From Lunatimonas sp. (GTDB taxonomy: Bacteria; Bacteroidota; Bacteroidia; Cytophagales; Cyclobacteriaceae), in the NCBI RefSeq assembly GCF_020832325.1, contig NZ_JAFIEU010000051.1, positions 276,740-340,739 of the forward strand: a stretch of DNA of 64,000 nucleotides, read 5' to 3'. Both the position numbers and the translations under genes were made by a program. How positions within the stretch are numbered: the stretch's first letter is position 1; each line of letters starts with the position of its first letter. This document shows positions 42,419 to 50,670 of this stretch, piece after piece. Below the pieces are notes generated by a model. That model was not told where the DNA came from and made no database searches. It saw nothing but the letters and a program-made list of their open reading frames with translations.

Positions 42419-42706
42419 ATGGGCAAATACCTGAAATACACCAAAAACTTCTACTTCATTTTTACCGTTTTATTTGTGGCTTGGATGGTCTTAATAGATA
42501 CCAACGATATCGTAAGCCATATCAAGCTCCGTGCAAAGCTTCGCGATTTGGAGCGGCAAAAGGAGTTTTACTTGGAGAGAAAGGAGAAGGTGCAAAAGGA
42601 TCGGGAAGAATTGATGAGCAATTACGAACTTTTGGAGAAGTTTGCCCGTGAAAGGTATTTGATGAAACGAAAATCGGAAGACTTATATGTTATTATCGAA
42701 GAATAG
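42419..42706 (+). CDS. septum formation initiator (FtsB/DivIC family)
   Basis: This 95-residue protein has a short cytosolic start, one membrane helix (about residues 12-28, 'FIFTVLFVAWMVLI') and a coiled-coil from about residue 34 to 70 ('IKLRAKLRDLERQKEFYLER' and on), ending in 'LEKFARERYLMKRKSEDLYV', the family signature. FtsB-type proteins join FtsL and FtsQ in the divisome and help activate septal wall synthesis. The last 20 bp overlap the next gene. Confidence 0.9.
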   Translation: MGKYLKYTKNFYFIFTVLFVAWMVLIDTNDIVSHIKLRAKLRDLERQKEFYLERKEKVQKDREELMSNYELLEKFARERYLMKRKSEDLYVIIEE

Positions 42707-43262
42707 ATTGACTGGTGGCAGACTGTTGCTATTGGTCATTAGCCTTACTATCCTGTCCTTTTCACAGGTGTTTGCCCAGCGTGAAATCTATCCGGAGGAC
42801 AATCCCCCATTGTCTGAGAGGATGTACTTTGGGGGTAACCTGAGTCTTCAGTTTGGGACGATTACCTTCATAGATGTTTCACCCTTGGCGGGGGTCATGA
42901 TCACGGAGAAGTACTCCGCGGGAGTGGGAGCCACCTATCAGTATTTCAATGACCGCTTTTTTAACTACAATTCCAACATTTATGGAGGAAGGATCTTTAA
43001 TCGGTACAACGTCTTGCCACGGATATTTGCGCACGCAGAGTATGAGACTTTGAATCTGGAGGTAGCCAATCAGCTGCCCAATTCCAATGATATCGTGCTA
43101 ACAAGAGATTGGGTTCCTGGATTTCTGGTAGGGGCCGGATATTTTTCACCGTTTGGCAATAGAGGAGGGATGAATTTTATGTTGCTTTATAACCTGACCC
43201 ATGATAACTTAAGATCACCCTACCGTGAACCATATGTCATAAGAGTGGGTTTTGTATTCTAA
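42687..43262 (+). CDS. outer-membrane beta-barrel protein
   Basis: A 191-residue protein with a signal peptide (hydrophobic core 'LLLLVISLTILSFSQVFAQ', cleavage near AQ-RE). The mature part has alternating strands with aromatic ends ('MYFGGNLSLQFGTITFIDVS', 'YSAGVGATYQYFNDRFF') and a C-terminal strand ending in Phe ('YVIRVGFVF'), as expected for a small outer-membrane barrel. The start lies inside the end of the FtsB-type gene, suggesting translational coupling. Function unknown. Confidence 0.78.
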   Translation: MLLSKNRLTGGRLLLLVISLTILSFSQVFAQREIYPEDNPPLSERMYFGGNLSLQFGTITFIDVSPLAGVMITEKYSAGVGATYQYFNDRFFNYNSNIYGGRIFNRYNVLPRIFAHAEYETLNLEVANQLPNSNDIVLTRDWVPGFLVGAGYFSPFGNRGGMNFMLLYNLTHDNLRSPYREPYVIRVGFVF

Positions 43263-43289
43263 AGCTATTCTTTCTATCCCCCCTTATGT

Positions 43290-44123
43290 ATGAAATCGTT
43301 TATTGATCGCCTGCACCAGTCACACAACGATTGTCCGGGATGTCCATCGCCCAAGGTGATCAACCGTTTTTTTGAAGACATCCTTGGGTTACTCTTTCCA
43401 GAGCATGCCAATGAGGTGTTGAGGGAGCGTGGAAATTTGGAAATGAAGTACTTTGATCTTCAGGTGCAGTTAAAACGTATCCTTGCGAGGAACAATCAGC
43501 TTCATGCTGGAGACGGAGAGGAGCTTGCTGTTCGTTTTTTTGATTCCTTGGAGCAGGTATACGATCTTTTGCTGGAAGACCTGGAAGCGATCTTTTCCGG
43601 TGATCCGGCGGCGAAGTCTAAAACGGAAATCATCCGATGCTATCCTGGATTCTATGCAGTGGCAGCCTACCGTGTCGCACATTTGCTACATAAACTGGGG
43701 ATTTTTCTAATCCCCCGGATGATTACGGAATACGCACACAGCCGAACAGGGGTTGAAATTCATCCCGGGGCAACGATCGGAAGACATTTTTGCATAGATC
43801 ACGGGACGGGGATCGTCATCGGTGAAACAACCGTAGTAGGAGACCATGTAAAGATCTATCAGGGCGTTACCTTAGGAGCGCTTAGTGTAAACAAGGAGGA
43901 TGCCGACAAAAAACGCCATCCTACCATTGAAGACGAGGTGATTATCTATGCTGGAGCCACTATTTTGGGCGGGGATACCGTGATAGGCAAGGGTAGCATT
44001 GTGGGAGGTAACGTATGGTTGACGAAGAGCATTCCTCCGAAAAGTAAGATATATTACCAGACCAAACTCTACGATGCCTCATCCAATCTGACCGATCTCT
44101 ACGTACTCAAGAAGGACGATTGA
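43290..44123 (+). CDS. cysE: serine O-acetyltransferase
   Basis: This enzyme (277 aa) makes O-acetylserine from serine and acetyl-CoA, the first step of cysteine synthesis. The C-terminal left-handed beta-helix shows 'GVEIHPGATIGRHFCIDHGT', 'GIVIGETTVVGDHVKIYQGV' and 'RHPTIEDEVIIYAGATILGG', with the catalytic His/Asp in IDHGT. The N-terminal half is the helical domain of the longer bacterial type. The next gene, for cysteine synthase, begins at once, so both enzymes of the pathway are made together. Confidence 0.95.
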   Translation: MKSFIDRLHQSHNDCPGCPSPKVINRFFEDILGLLFPEHANEVLRERGNLEMKYFDLQVQLKRILARNNQLHAGDGEELAVRFFDSLEQVYDLLLEDLEAIFSGDPAAKSKTEIIRCYPGFYAVAAYRVAHLLHKLGIFLIPRMITEYAHSRTGVEIHPGATIGRHFCIDHGTGIVIGETTVVGDHVKIYQGVTLGALSVNKEDADKKRHPTIEDEVIIYAGATILGGDTVIGKGSIVGGNVWLTKSIPPKSKIYYQTKLYDASSNLTDLYVLKKDD

Positions 44124-44157
44124 AGTGGCAATTCCGTATGGCCAAACAAGTTACTGC

Positions 44158-45036
44158 ATGAAATTAGTTGAGCTGATAGGCAATACACCGCTGATTGCCC
44201 TTGAAAATATCCCCGTTAATCCGGGTGTTAAGATTTTTTGTAAGTTGGAAGGTCAAAACCCTGGAGGGTCTGTCAAGGACCGTGCCGCTTACCATATGAT
44301 TCGAAGAGCGATGGAGCGAGGAGAGATCCATAAGGGGTCTAGGTTGGTTGAAGCAACCAGTGGCAATACGGGCATTGCCCTTGCGATGGTGGCCAACTTG
44401 TTAGGCGTAGAGATGACCCTGATTATGCCGGACAATTCTACCAAAGAGCGGGTGCTCTCCATGGAGGCGTATGGGGCCAAGGTGATTCTTACCCCTGCCG
44501 AAAAAACGATCGAATATTCACGAACCCTGGCAGAGGAGATGGCTGCAAAGGAAGGGTACCACATGCTCAATCAGTTTGCCAACCCGGATAATTTTTGGGC
44601 ACATTACCAAACCACAGGACCAGAAATCTACAGAGATACCGAGGGTAAAGTCACGCACTTTGTATCTGCCATGGGTACCACCGGGACCATTATGGGGGTG
44701 TCCCGTTACCTGAAGGAAAAGAACCCTAACATTCAGATTGTGGGAACCCAGCCTACGGATGGGTCCAGCATTCCCGGCATACGACGCTGGTCTCCGGAGT
44801 TTTTACCCAAGATATTTGAGGCAGACCGGGTAGACCGAGTTGTGGACGTAAGCCAAGAACAAGCCACGGCAATGACTCGGCGCATGGCCAAGGAGGAAGG
44901 CATCCTGGCTGGCATGAGCAGTGGGGGCGCCTTGTTTGCTGCATTAACGGTGGCAGCGGAATTGGAAGAAGGCGTGATTGTATGCATCACCTGTGACCGG
45001 GGAGACCGGTACCTGAGTTCAGATCTTTTTGGATAG
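44158..45036 (+). CDS. cysM: cysteine synthase, CysM-like
   Basis: A PLP enzyme (292 aa) that joins O-acetylserine with sulfide to make cysteine. The PLP lysine is in 'PGGSVKDRAAYHM', the substrate loop in 'EATSGNTGIALAMV', and the phosphate-binding glycines in 'SAMGTTGTIMGVSRYL'. I start at ATG 44158 (MKLVELIGNTPL); a GTG at 44125 directly after the cysE stop would add 11 residues (MAIPYGQTSYC). The assignment to CysM rather than CysK rests on overall pattern ('PDNSTKERVLSMEAYGAKVI', short C-terminus) and is less certain than the enzyme class. Confidence 0.92.
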   Translation: MKLVELIGNTPLIALENIPVNPGVKIFCKLEGQNPGGSVKDRAAYHMIRRAMERGEIHKGSRLVEATSGNTGIALAMVANLLGVEMTLIMPDNSTKERVLSMEAYGAKVILTPAEKTIEYSRTLAEEMAAKEGYHMLNQFANPDNFWAHYQTTGPEIYRDTEGKVTHFVSAMGTTGTIMGVSRYLKEKNPNIQIVGTQPTDGSSIPGIRRWSPEFLPKIFEADRVDRVVDVSQEQATAMTRRMAKEEGILAGMSSGGALFAALTVAAELEEGVIVCITCDRGDRYLSSDLFG

Positions 45037-45049
45037 AAAGAAAGTCTAA

Positions 45050-48000
45050 TCATCTCGGTGAAAAGACATGGTGGGTACTTGTTTGATTGTACCGGTTTAT
45101 TTCACCTACGTACCTAACCGAACTAATCAATCCCCATGCAGTCGCTGAAACGCCACTAATCAACGCTTTTGCAACAGGTTGAGCCACCCATGCCGTCAAC
45201 TCCGGTACACAGGAGGAAAGGTTTGCGACAAATTTAAGGGTGCTATCTTCTTTGTCTGTTTCCGGCTGACTGACCTCTAGCGCGAAGACAGTGATAAAGA
45301 GGGCAACGTGAAGGCCTCCGAATAGGGTAGTCGACACCATTGAAAATTTATCAAAGAAATCTTTGCTAGTGGCTAGCTTATCAGAGGCCGTTATGGCTTC
45401 TAAAACCAGTGGAAAAAACTGTACGGCCCAGATTGTTTCTTCGACAGCAGCAGGTGCGTCGTTCGGGTTGGTCTCCAGATTAAACGAAGAACCTATCGGA
45501 AACTGCGAAAGCTGAAATAAGGTGTTAAAACTGAGCCCGATTCGTTTTAGCTTAGCAGATGTGGCGGGCATGCTGTTTAGGTAAGTATTAAACACACCCG
45601 TAATGGCAACGAATCCTAGAAAGCATCCGCCCAAGCCCAATGACGCTTTCTCCTGAGCGATCTGGGCTTGGGTACGCTCGTCTTGGTTTACAGGTATTAC
45701 TGTTACTACCGAGGAAAATAGACTCCGGTACCGGTTTAGGTCTTCACCGTGAAAGGGCCCATGATCGGATCCCGTAGCGAGTTTATACAAAATGGTGGCC
45801 GGGATAGCACCTACCAATGCACCAAAGCTGTAAAGGGTAAGCGTGGCTCCGGAGTCTTGCATGATGTAATGTTCGTACAGCCTGGTCACAAAGGGGATAT
45901 CAATCCGTGTTGCAAGGAGCTTATCGAGCTCAATAAGCAATTGTTCCAGCTGTGTAAAAAACCAGTCGATACCTGCAATCAGCATATCAAAAAGATTATC
46001 TGAGATAACTTCCAATAGATCTATCAACCGGTCCACGATCGTGGTTAAACTAAACTCGGTACCAGAGAACAGGTGCAGGTTGGCCATGTCGCTGAGAATT
46101 TGATCCGATTTGCCCGGGTTGTTGTTATTGATGATATTCAGCGCATCCTGTGCTTGACTGGGAGTTGTGGTTACATCCGTATCGTCGCTCATGTTTGCAT
46201 CTTTGGCGTGATCGCTTGCCATATTTTGCATGTAGGATCCTTTGATACTGGTCCGCTGAGTAGGAGCGGTATTGTCATTCATGGACGACTTATGTTGCGT
46301 GGCATCGGATTTTAACTGCTCCAGCCACGTATGCGTGCTGGCCTTTAGCCCCTTTGCCCAATTCAGGGTGGCAGTCTTGGTTCTCCCAAGTTTCCCCTGT
46401 GCGGCTTTCATCGCCGATTTCAATAACTGTTCGTTGAACTGTTGTGTTTCCAGGATATCGTGCCAGTCAAGAATCGCTTTTACAAAATTAATTGCGCCTT
46501 CTACCGTAGCTTCTACTTTTGCCAAAACGCCCTTTACGGCTTCGACGGCATGCTCAACGGTATGAATGGCAAAAGCCGTTACCGCATCGAAGGCATCGGT
46601 GATAAATACCACAGCGACCCGTACCGTCTCCTTGATCGTTTCATATACGTGTTCTACCGTTTGCACTACAAAGCTCACCGCATCCCGGATTGCTGAGAAG
46701 AGGTCGAAGAAACTACGCGTACGGTTGGTTTCGTCTATCGCAGCTAGCAGGTCCGAATAGGAAGGGGTAGAATCAGACCGCTGCCGTTCATTGGTAAGTC
46801 CCAGCAGCAGGCGGGTTAGAGGATCATCTACGATGAGGTTTTCTGTTAAGGCCATATTTCGCGTCCGATTTGAACGGTGATTTTCCGTTACCACAAAGGC
46901 CCCGTTTTCATCCTTTCCAAAACTCCAATCAGGCATTTCATTGACAGAAAGGGAGCGGCTGATGCTGGATTGTCCTTGGTCCACCGCATATCCCGAAATC
47001 ACATCGGTTTGCGGATTATAGGAATCGGGAGAAGCGGTAGCATTTTCGTAGAGGCGGCGCATCGGTGGTGTGACAATTTCCCGAAGACGCTGTTCCACAG
47101 GTCGAACCACAGGCGTGTTGCTCTGAGGTGTTTTTTCCGTTCCAACTCCCATAAAGTTCTGAATGGCCTTTGCCACATGAGATACAGAATCACGGTGCTC
47201 GGGCGAAACGATTGCCCTCGGCTCCTGGTCTGCAGCCATTTTGACTTTTTTGTTTAACAAATCGTCTTCGGTGACCGCTGCAAGCGCATGATGGGCCTGC
47301 CTATCCGGGAACACCAGGAGTGCATGATCCTGAAGCATGAAAGGGGCTGTAATGCGCAGCACGGGAGCTAGAAGGTCTTCCGCTGGCAGTGAAAAAGCGA
47401 TCATTCCCTGTGCGTTTGTAGACAGCACGTAGGGCTGATTGATAGCTATCGGGTTCGTGGCTGTTTTGCCGGAATCTTCCGTTAGGATGTTTGTATTTTG
47501 AAATGGATTATTGGGTTCGGCTTGAATACTAATCGACAAGTCAAGGCCAGGAAGTAGGGAGTCGTTTCCGTCGTGGGCGATTATTTGTATGCGGTATGAA
47601 TTTCGCGGTGTAATTTGATCATCGTCAAAATGATAGTCTTCCATCAACGTAACTTGAGCAACGAGGTAAGGAGACCCAATTGGTTCTAAGTCAATATCCG
47701 AAAGCTCGGTGAATTCAGGTTTGTTTACCGGAAAGGCATGTTGTTTAGTAGTCGAGGTATCTCTTCCGAGGGCATTTTCAAATGCCCAGCGACCTACCAG
47801 TCCCACTTCGTTCCCGGTGAGGTAATGATACATCATGTGTCGTATTTCCCCTATCGCCAAGGCCCTGTTCCAGAAGCGAATCTCGGCAAAGCTGCCGTCT
47901 ACGGCCGTAGTGCCATCACCGAAGGCACCAAACTGCAGCTGCAACAGGTTCCCTAATTGGACTAAACCATTAGAAACGCCCGATGCAGGTGAAAAAGTGC

Positions 48001-49636
48001 TTGTTCCGTCAAAATAGCCGCTTACTCCTGTCGTGGAGATAACGAACGCCAAATGATGCCATTCTGTTAACTCGGTACCCGTGGAATCCATTGCAAATTG
48101 GGTGTATTGGTCGTCTACCGCATTCTTCACGGAAAGGACCAGTCGATCACCGTCTTTCGCCAAGGATACGTTGACCATTCCGTTGGTACCTAGACCACGA
48201 AGAAGGAAGCCGTCGGTATTTACCTGTGCCCAGAGCTCCAGCGTAAAATCCGACCCGGATAGATCGGTGTACGGTCGTGTTTGCATGCCACCCTTGTCCG
48301 GGCCAACGTGCAGCACTTCCCTCATTGCCAAGGTGGATTGTAAGGGGTACTTGACATCGTTTTCGAGCATGGGAAGAAAAACCCGATTGTTTCCATATAT
48401 TTCCTCCTCCACTTTGAAGGTGCCTAGGGGCTGATAATCGGTTAATGCCGGATCGGAGGCATCCGGTAACACGCCCCGTGCGTATTCACCGATCTCCTCG
48501 GCAGATAGCGGTCGGGACCAAAAACGAAGGTCGATTAGATCGCCTGTAAATACGGAATCATCCGCATCGGAGGTTTGCCTTGCGCCAAGTAGAAGCGGCT
48601 GGCTTGCGATCACACCGTCATTCATGTACCTACCTGGAGGGTAGGGACCGGGTTGTCCATTCAAATAAAAGGTGGTAGAATTTGCCACAGAATCTTCGAC
48701 AATGGCCACGTGGTTCCAATCGCCGGTGGCTGCCTGCAAGCCGGATCCGTAGCCGTTCAGGCTTAGTCCGCTGGGATCTTCAAGTATCCAGGGTGTTCCG
48801 CCATCATTGGGATGGTCGGAGTTGGATAGATCGCCATAGCTGATGAGCGTACCAGAGGCTCCCGCTCTGCACCGAATCCAAAACGCAACAGTTCGATCTC
48901 CGGTCGGGAAGCGTGAGTAGTTACCCGTAAACATAATGACAGGGTTATTGTCGGTGCGGATGTACTCTTGGGCATGGAAGAAAGGCTGTACGGTGTCGAG
49001 CCAACGTCCAAGGCGGCGGTCATAGTGTAGGTCATCGAGCGGGAGATTGAGGTACGGGGTAGCGTTTTCGGGCAGGTCTCCCAGTGCGTCTATGTTGATC
49101 GCTTCGGCGCTTAAGGCTTCCCTATATATGTGCAGTTCACTCATGCAGCCCCGGGCTTCCTGAAGGTTTCCAAATTGGCCATCCTGGGATAAATCCGGTG
49201 CTTGATTACCGATGTAAAGCGGACCTGAGGGGAGTAATCGCATGGATTGGGGTTGGCTGGCGCTATTGAGGATTTCGAGCGTGATGGTATCGATGAGTAC
49301 TGCGTTGGCATAGCAGCTGATAGCATAGCCCGACGGCGTGCTTTGAAGCGTAATGGCAAGGTGATGGGCTTCCTCCGTCCAAAACAACGGAACGGCGCCG
49401 GTAGAAAAATAGTGACCGTTTCCGGCGAAGTTAAGGTCTATTCCGCCAGATTGAATGGAGATATCTAGGAAAGTCACCGTGTCATCGTATATACTACCGG
49501 TGTCGTAAAAACCGTAAAAAAGCCGGGTGGGCTCGTGGGTCCACAGCGAAAAGGTGCACGCTTCGGTGGGAAAATTATTAAGTTCAGAGACAAGAAAAAC
49601 CTGGCCTCCTAGACCTGTGTTGGCTAATGTTTGCAT
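45050..49636 (-). CDS. giant LamG-domain protein with helical, hydrophobic C-terminal half; function unknown
   Basis: The protein has 1528 residues and no signal peptide, lipobox or type IX sorting domain that I can see. Three LamG/concanavalin-like beta-sandwich domains come first (about 1-190, 200-390, 400-640), each with a strand such as 'FTLELWAQVN' or 'RTVAFWIRCR' and closing with 'EIRFWNRALAIGEI' or 'DLRFWSRPLSAEEI'. A beta-rich part follows (640-770). About 970-1060 is a long amphipathic helical run with repeated V-E-H/V-E-A units ('VVQTVEHVYETIKETVRVAV', 'HTVEHAVEAVKGVLAKVEAT') ending in 'ILDWHDILETQ'. The C-terminal 330 residues have several hydrophobic segments (near 1260-1285, 1340-1358, 1435-1452, 1480-1508). 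It ends 13 bp from the convergent cysM. The layout, lectin-like domains followed by helical and membrane-like parts, resembles that of some pore-forming or injected proteins, but no function is shown. Confidence 0.85.
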   Translation of the reverse strand: MQTLANTGLGGQVFLVSELNNFPTEACTFSLWTHEPTRLFYGFYDTGSIYDDTVTFLDISIQSGGIDLNFAGNGHYFSTGAVPLFWTEEAHHLAITLQSTPSGYAISCYANAVLIDTITLEILNSASQPQSMRLLPSGPLYIGNQAPDLSQDGQFGNLQEARGCMSELHIYREALSAEAINIDALGDLPENATPYLNLPLDDLHYDRRLGRWLDTVQPFFHAQEYIRTDNNPVIMFTGNYSRFPTGDRTVAFWIRCRAGASGTLISYGDLSNSDHPNDGGTPWILEDPSGLSLNGYGSGLQAATGDWNHVAIVEDSVANSTTFYLNGQPGPYPPGRYMNDGVIASQPLLLGARQTSDADDSVFTGDLIDLRFWSRPLSAEEIGEYARGVLPDASDPALTDYQPLGTFKVEEEIYGNNRVFLPMLENDVKYPLQSTLAMREVLHVGPDKGGMQTRPYTDLSGSDFTLELWAQVNTDGFLLRGLGTNGMVNVSLAKDGDRLVLSVKNAVDDQYTQFAMDSTGTELTEWHHLAFVISTTGVSGYFDGTSTFSPASGVSNGLVQLGNLLQLQFGAFGDGTTAVDGSFAEIRFWNRALAIGEIRHMMYHYLTGNEVGLVGRWAFENALGRDTSTTKQHAFPVNKPEFTELSDIDLEPIGSPYLVAQVTLMEDYHFDDDQITPRNSYRIQIIAHDGNDSLLPGLDLSISIQAEPNNPFQNTNILTEDSGKTATNPIAINQPYVLSTNAQGMIAFSLPAEDLLAPVLRITAPFMLQDHALLVFPDRQAHHALAAVTEDDLLNKKVKMAADQEPRAIVSPEHRDSVSHVAKAIQNFMGVGTEKTPQSNTPVVRPVEQRLREIVTPPMRRLYENATASPDSYNPQTDVISGYAVDQGQSSISRSLSVNEMPDWSFGKDENGAFVVTENHRSNRTRNMALTENLIVDDPLTRLLLGLTNERQRSDSTPSYSDLLAAIDETNRTRSFFDLFSAIRDAVSFVVQTVEHVYETIKETVRVAVVFITDAFDAVTAFAIHTVEHAVEAVKGVLAKVEATVEGAINFVKAILDWHDILETQQFNEQLLKSAMKAAQGKLGRTKTATLNWAKGLKASTHTWLEQLKSDATQHKSSMNDNTAPTQRTSIKGSYMQNMASDHAKDANMSDDTDVTTTPSQAQDALNIINNNNPGKSDQILSDMANLHLFSGTEFSLTTIVDRLIDLLEVISDNLFDMLIAGIDWFFTQLEQLLIELDKLLATRIDIPFVTRLYEHYIMQDSGATLTLYSFGALVGAIPATILYKLATGSDHGPFHGEDLNRYRSLFSSVVTVIPVNQDERTQAQIAQEKASLGLGGCFLGFVAITGVFNTYLNSMPATSAKLKRIGLSFNTLFQLSQFPIGSSFNLETNPNDAPAAVEETIWAVQFFPLVLEAITASDKLATSKDFFDKFSMVSTTLFGGLHVALFITVFALEVSQPETDKEDSTLKFVANLSSCVPELTAWVAQPVAKALISGVSATAWGLISSVRYVGEINRYNQTSTHHVFSPR

Positions 49637-50019
49637 GTGGTTGGAATTTGTTTGGTTAAAATGGTGTGGCGTATGAGAGCATTCGTTGACGAACCGATAT
49701 TCTTGAAGGGCTATGCGGCGCGTACTTGAGATTCCAGCTGTACAGGTAGGAAGCGATTGGGAATCTTGGTTCTTACATCAGGGGTACGAAAAACGTGTAC
49801 TTATTCATACCTATGTATGATTCAAAATATTTTCTGAAGGAAATAACAAATCTAATTTTGTATATCTATAAAAATACAATAAAAAAAATTATCATGTGAA
49901 AAAATATTGAAATAATTTGAAAATATTTTCACTCTATGGGTAAGGGTAAAGGGTTGTTAAGTTGTCCTACTTAAAATGGGCTTATCTAGACCGCTAATTC
50001 TTACCAAACAATTTCTACT
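49637..50019. promoter_or_regulatory. AT-rich divergent control region
   Basis: No gene is seen in these 383 bp between the LamG gene (minus) and the START-like gene (plus). The middle (about 49820-49935) is strongly AT-rich. TAATTTTG at 49853-49860 on the plus strand and TAGATTTG at 49847-49854 on the minus strand both fit the -7 consensus and overlap by two bases, so the two genes may be driven from back-to-back promoters. The -33 boxes are weak on both sides. Confidence 0.4.
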
Positions 50020-50640
50020 ATGCTTTTATTCATTATCTCGATGTTAGTTAGTTTTTCCGCTGGTTTTCATGCTGCGGATCGTTTCAGCAGTCAAGAGAAA
50101 TTCCAGGTAATTCGGGAAGAGCGGGGCATTCAACTAGCGGAGCGCTGGATTGAGAAACCGGGATCAGGGGATTTTCGCGAGGTTCGCGTCATTATACGGA
50201 TTGACGCCACGGCTAAAGCTATTCTTTCGGCCCTCCGCAATGAGGAGAAAGGAAAGCTGTGGAACGCAAACGCCAAACGATTTAGGACACAGGAAGTTTC
50301 TCCCGATGCCTGGATCAGCTACTCAGAATACCCCTTGCCGTTTCCGCTGGCAAACCGGTATTGTTACTTCATGCATTCTGCCGAAACGGTAAACGGTAAA
50401 ACCACCGTTCAATTTGAAACCCATGAATCGCTTCTATTTACGGAAGGAAAAAAACTGGAGCCGCTAAAGGGGCTTTCTGGTAAATGGGTCATTGAGGAAA
50501 AGGGAAGATATGCTATCCTGAGTTATCATATCATATCCGTGCCCGACAGCGCGATGCCCCGATGGATAGTAGATCCAATCGTGCGAAAAAATCTCTGGAC
50601 CAATATGGAGTTACTAAGGGCAACCGCAGAACAATCCTGA
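50020..50640 (+). CDS. START-like domain protein, exported
   Basis: A 206-residue protein with an N-terminal signal peptide (MLLFIISMLVSFSAGFHAAD). The rest looks like the START/SRPBCC lipid-binding fold: 'RWIEKPGSGDFREVRVIIRI', 'AKAILSALRNEEKGKLWNAN', 'WISYSEYPLPFPLANRYCYF' and the final amphipathic helix 'PRWIVDPIVRKNLWTNMELL'. Proteins of this type bind a hydrophobic ligand; the ligand here is unknown. It ends 30 bp from the convergent GH31 gene. Confidence 0.75.
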   Translation: MLLFIISMLVSFSAGFHAADRFSSQEKFQVIREERGIQLAERWIEKPGSGDFREVRVIIRIDATAKAILSALRNEEKGKLWNANAKRFRTQEVSPDAWISYSEYPLPFPLANRYCYFMHSAETVNGKTTVQFETHESLLFTEGKKLEPLKGLSGKWVIEEKGRYAILSYHIISVPDSAMPRWIVDPIVRKNLWTNMELLRATAEQS

Positions 50641-50670
50641 GCGGGCTTGGTTAGTAAATTCGTTGATTGG

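Noticed and set aside
46877..47257. A 126-codon plus-strand frame inside the LamG gene
   Set aside because: It is antisense to a gene with clear beta-sandwich domains and shows no domain of its own.
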